A stretch of DNA of 64,000 nt, taken from assembly GCF_017744155.1 (NCBI RefSeq), contig NZ_JAGHQT010000004.1:186001-250000 (forward strand), written 5' to 3'. Positions 61,736 through 64,000 of this stretch are shown piece by piece. A program made the translations under genes and the position numbers. Numbering within the stretch: position 1 is the first letter of the stretch; each line of letters starts with the position of its first letter. The DNA comes from Endozoicomonas sp. G2_1. Its GTDB lineage: Bacteria; Pseudomonadota; Gammaproteobacteria; Enterobacterales; Alteromonadaceae. Under the pieces are notes generated by a model that was not told the DNA's origin, ran no database searches, and saw only the letters and a list, made by a program, of their open reading frames with translations.

Positions 61736-62680
61736 ATGGCAATTAACTGGTTTCCGGGCCATATGCACAAAGCCCAAAAAGAGATCAAAGAGATACTTCC
61801 ACAAATTGATGTTGTAATTGAAGTATGTGATGCACGACTGCCGTTTAGCAGCGAAAATCCGATGATCACCGAGATTAGAGGTGATAAACCGTTAATTAAA
61901 ATTTTGAATAAGAGTGATTTAGCCGATCCTAGCATGACGCAAGTGTGGCTTGATTACTTGCAAGCTCAGCAAAACGTTAAAGCTATTGCTTTAACCACAG
62001 ATAACTCTGGGCAGGCGAAACTCATTCCAGAGTTAATTCGCAAACTAGTACCTCACAAAGATGAGCCGGGTAAGCAGATCAATGCCGTTATTATGGGGAT
62101 TCCCAATGTTGGTAAATCAACGCTGATCAATACATTAGTTGGTAAAACCAAGGCTAAAGTGGGCAACGAACCGGCTGTGACTAAAGGCCAGCAGCGCATT
62201 CGACTTGATGACGGTGTTTATTTGTACGATACACCTGGCATGTTATGGCCAAAAATTGTCAATGAAAACAGTGGTTATCGTCTAGCGGTTACTAGTGCCG
62301 TTAAAGACACCGCTTATGATCACGATGAAATCGCTTGTTTTGCCGCCGAGTACTTGTTGGAAGCCTATCCGCAGCGCTTGCAAGAGCGCTATAAATTTGA
62401 TCAAATGCCTGAAAGAGAAATTGATTGTATTGAAGCGATAGGTCGAGCTCGTGCTTGTGTTAAAAGCGGTGGCATGGTTGATTTTCACAAAGCGTCGACG
62501 ATTTTAATCAATGAAATTCGCGATAAAACCTTAGGGCCATTAACTTTTGAAAGTCCTGAAATGGTGGAAGCAGAACAAATTCACTTTGCTGAGCTTGAAG
62601 CACAAAAAGTAGCGGCTCGCGAAGCGAAAAAAGCAGCTCGCGGTCGCGGCCGAAAGAACAAACCCAAAAAACGCCGATAA
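61736..62680 (+). CDS. ylqF: Ribosome biogenesis GTPase YlqF/RbgA
   Basis: A 314-residue circularly permuted GTPase. The G4 motif NKSDLAD (about 58-64) precedes G1 GIPNVGKST (about 121-129) and G3 DTPGML, the order expected for YlqF/RbgA/YawG. The start MAINWFPGHMHKAQKEI is the family signature. It acts in late 50S assembly in Bacillus; the gammaproteobacterial form is less studied. A basic C-terminal tail (RGRGRKNKPKKRR) may bind rRNA. The 272-bp gap before it, toward exbD, holds no other gene. Confidence 0.95.
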   Translation: MAINWFPGHMHKAQKEIKEILPQIDVVIEVCDARLPFSSENPMITEIRGDKPLIKILNKSDLADPSMTQVWLDYLQAQQNVKAIALTTDNSGQAKLIPELIRKLVPHKDEPGKQINAVIMGIPNVGKSTLINTLVGKTKAKVGNEPAVTKGQQRIRLDDGVYLYDTPGMLWPKIVNENSGYRLAVTSAVKDTAYDHDEIACFAAEYLLEAYPQRLQERYKFDQMPEREIDCIEAIGRARACVKSGGMVDFHKASTILINEIRDKTLGPLTFESPEMVEAEQIHFAELEAQKVAAREAKKAARGRGRKNKPKKRR

Positions 62681-62722
62681 ACGTATAGTTTTAGTTTCCA
62701 AATTGTTTACATGGAGTAGAAA

Positions 62723-63178
62723 ATGAGTGAGCAAGAATCCGTTTCTTTAACGAGTGATAACTTTCTATTGCACCCTATGCTAGAAGCTGATGCTATTTTG
62801 CTAGCTGAGTTACCGCTATCGAACTTACTAGTTAGCAATGATAGTCAGTACCCTTGGTTTATTTTGGTGCCAAGAGTTAATGATATTACTGATATTTATC
62901 AGTTGGATTGGCCACAGCAGCAGCAATTGTTAAACGAATCTAGCATGTTGTCAGAGGTTTTAATGCAAGTGTTCAACGGTGACAAAATGAACGTTGCAGC
63001 GCTTGGTAATATGTGTCCCCAGTTACATGTCCACCATGTTGTTCGCTACAAAAATGATGTTAGTTGGCCGAAACCTATTTGGGGGTTATTACCGACTAAA
63101 CCTTATAGTGAAGAAGCATTAGACCAATTAAAAGCAAAGGTTTTACCGGCACTCGATACGGTATTAAATCAAATTTAA
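62723..63178 (+). CDS. HIT-domain protein
   Basis: A 151-residue histidine-triad protein. The nucleotide-binding motif QLHVHHVVRYKNDVSWPKPIWG (about 94-115) and PWFILVPRV near residue 44 fit the HIT fold of nucleotide hydrolases/transferases. Family members cleave dinucleotide polyphosphates or adenylyl derivatives; the specific substrate is unknown. It starts after GGAGTAGAAA and is probably co-transcribed with ylqF (42-bp gap). Confidence 0.88.
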   Translation: MSEQESVSLTSDNFLLHPMLEADAILLAELPLSNLLVSNDSQYPWFILVPRVNDITDIYQLDWPQQQQLLNESSMLSEVLMQVFNGDKMNVAALGNMCPQLHVHHVVRYKNDVSWPKPIWGLLPTKPYSEEALDQLKAKVLPALDTVLNQI

Positions 63179-63200
63179 CGGCCTTGTTGGCGAGCATCTG

Positions 63201-63243
63201 AAAATAAAAAATGCCCACCTGCGGTTGGGAAGTCGGTGGGCAT
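63201..63243 (-). terminator. Hairpin terminator for the PLP-enzyme gene
   Basis: ATGCCCACC (63211-63219) pairs with GGTGGGCAT (63235-63243). On the minus strand the stem is followed by TTTTTATTTT, fitting a terminator about 220 bp after that gene; it may also slow + strand transcripts. Confidence 0.7.
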
Positions 63244-63463
63244 GACATAAACAGAGTACACTTTATAACACCAATTTCAATAAATATGCGGTCATTCTAG
63301 CTGGTTAAAATTGTCACTAACATCGTTATTATTTTTGAAATTAGAACAACTAGTTACAGAAAATAATGCCTTGTTATTGAGCAATTTTTCCGGCGCTATA
63401 ATTGATCACCTAATTAATTCAATTGGTATAACTGTCGTTGATAACGATAGTGGCTATTCATTA

Positions 63464-64000
63464 TTACGCAGCGTGAATATGACTGGTTTTGTTGCTAGTG
63501 CTAAAAACACCTTCAAGCGCTTGCGACAAGTCTGCTATAAGATCGTCGCTGTGCTCTAGACCTACCGACAATCTAATTAAACTATCGCTAATGCCAGCTT
63601 CAAGGCGTTCTTCTTGACTATATGGCGAATGAGTCATCGACGCAGGGTGCTGCACCAACGATTCAGCATCGCCTAAGCTCACCGCGATTGAAAACAATGA
63701 CATACTGTTAATTAACTGAGCGCCTTGCGCTAGGTCGCCTTTGATTTCAAATGCGATAACGCCACCAGCAGCTCTCATTTGATTACCTAAAAATCGATGT
63801 CCGGGGTGACTTTTTAATCCCGGATAATAAACTTTATCGATATGTGGGTGTTGTTCTAAATATTCCGCAATGGTTTGTGCGTTTTGGCAATGGCGTTCTA
63901 CTCTTACCGCAAGCGTTTTTAAACCTCTAAGGATCAACCAAGCGTCGTGTGGGCTAATGGTGCCACCAATATCTTTAAGTGCGGTCATTTTGACATTGCT
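63464..64000 (-). CDS. Cys/Met metabolism PLP-dependent enzyme, C-terminal part (cut by window end)
   Basis: The frame is open to base 64000, so the gene continues outside the window; the 179 visible residues are the C-terminal third. Segments ISPHDAWLILRGLKTLAVRVERHC, KVYYPGL and SLGDAESLVQHPASMTHS are typical of the cystathionine gamma-synthase/methionine gamma-lyase family; the PLP lysine lies upstream, beyond the end. The ISPHDAWLILRGLKTL form is closest to methionine gamma-lyase and related gamma-elimination enzymes, but this does not settle the reaction. It is not part of the metA-metH operon. Confidence 0.85.
   Translation of the reverse strand, partial: SNVKMTALKDIGGTISPHDAWLILRGLKTLAVRVERHCQNAQTIAEYLEQHPHIDKVYYPGLKSHPGHRFLGNQMRAAGGVIAFEIKGDLAQGAQLINSMSLFSIAVSLGDAESLVQHPASMTHSPYSQEERLEAGISDSLIRLSVGLEHSDDLIADLSQALEGVFSTSNKTSHIHAA

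Overview
The window is an ordinary chromosomal stretch of a marine-type gammaproteobacterium, most likely order Alteromonadales and probably Colwelliaceae (Colwellia/Thalassotalea-like). This is inferred from protein character, moderately AT-rich DNA, and gene order. The blocks pyrG-eno / ftsB-ispD-ispF-truD-surE-pcm-yqaA-nlpD-rpoS / mutS / recA and corC-ypjD / ffh-rpsP-rimM-trmD-rplS match conserved gammaproteobacterial synteny. No tRNA, rRNA, CRISPR array or prophage was seen.

Layout. 1-3.5 kb: a molybdenum hydroxylase operon (MocA-like cytidylyltransferase, 2Fe-2S subunit, Tat-exported molybdopterin subunit). 3.6-7.2 kb: DUF2058 protein, a two-gene ABC exporter, a glutaredoxin-like protein and a DUF4202 protein. 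7.38-7.65 kb: a non-coding mobile-repeat-like element with terminal inverted repeats, lying directly against the pyrG promoter. 7.8-18.5 kb: nucleotide, glycolysis, isoprenoid, tRNA modification, repair and stress-sigma genes. 18.6-27.6 kb: mutS, a LexA-controlled recA, and a metA-metH operon behind tandem MetJ boxes. 27.6-28.9 kb: a frameshifted coiled-coil gene and a lytic transglycosylase-like lipoprotein. 28.9-29.6 kb: a non-coding interval with five DnaA boxes in 91 bp, six GATC sites, 13-mer-like AT-rich repeats and an IHF consensus. 29.6-36.9 kb: CorC-like protein, YpjD, a metal permease, then ffh and the S16/L19 operon. 37-41 kb: a BASS-family symporter, acetyl-CoA synthetase and a DUF1080 lipoprotein.

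41.2-56.9 kb is a phosphate region: pstC-pstA-pstB-phoU behind a Pho box, an inverted RND efflux pair, a DUF47-PiT low-affinity transporter pair, and a phoR-pstS operon behind a second Pho box. phoB is not in the window. 57-60.4 kb holds an OxyR-like regulator and a three-gene ECF sigma operon (sigma, probable anti-sigma, exported coiled-coil protein). 60.4-61.1 kb is an IS200/IS605-type element, followed by a solitary exbD, the GTPase ylqF/rbgA, a HIT protein and the 3' part of a Cys/Met-metabolism PLP enzyme cut by the window end.

The most interesting signal is the oriC-like DnaA-box cluster near 29.1-29.5 kb. The frameshifted coiled-coil gene, the inverted-repeat element at pyrG, the ECF operon and the RND pump with altered proton-relay residues come next. 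I found no clear candidate for a wholly new multi-gene defence or biosynthetic system.
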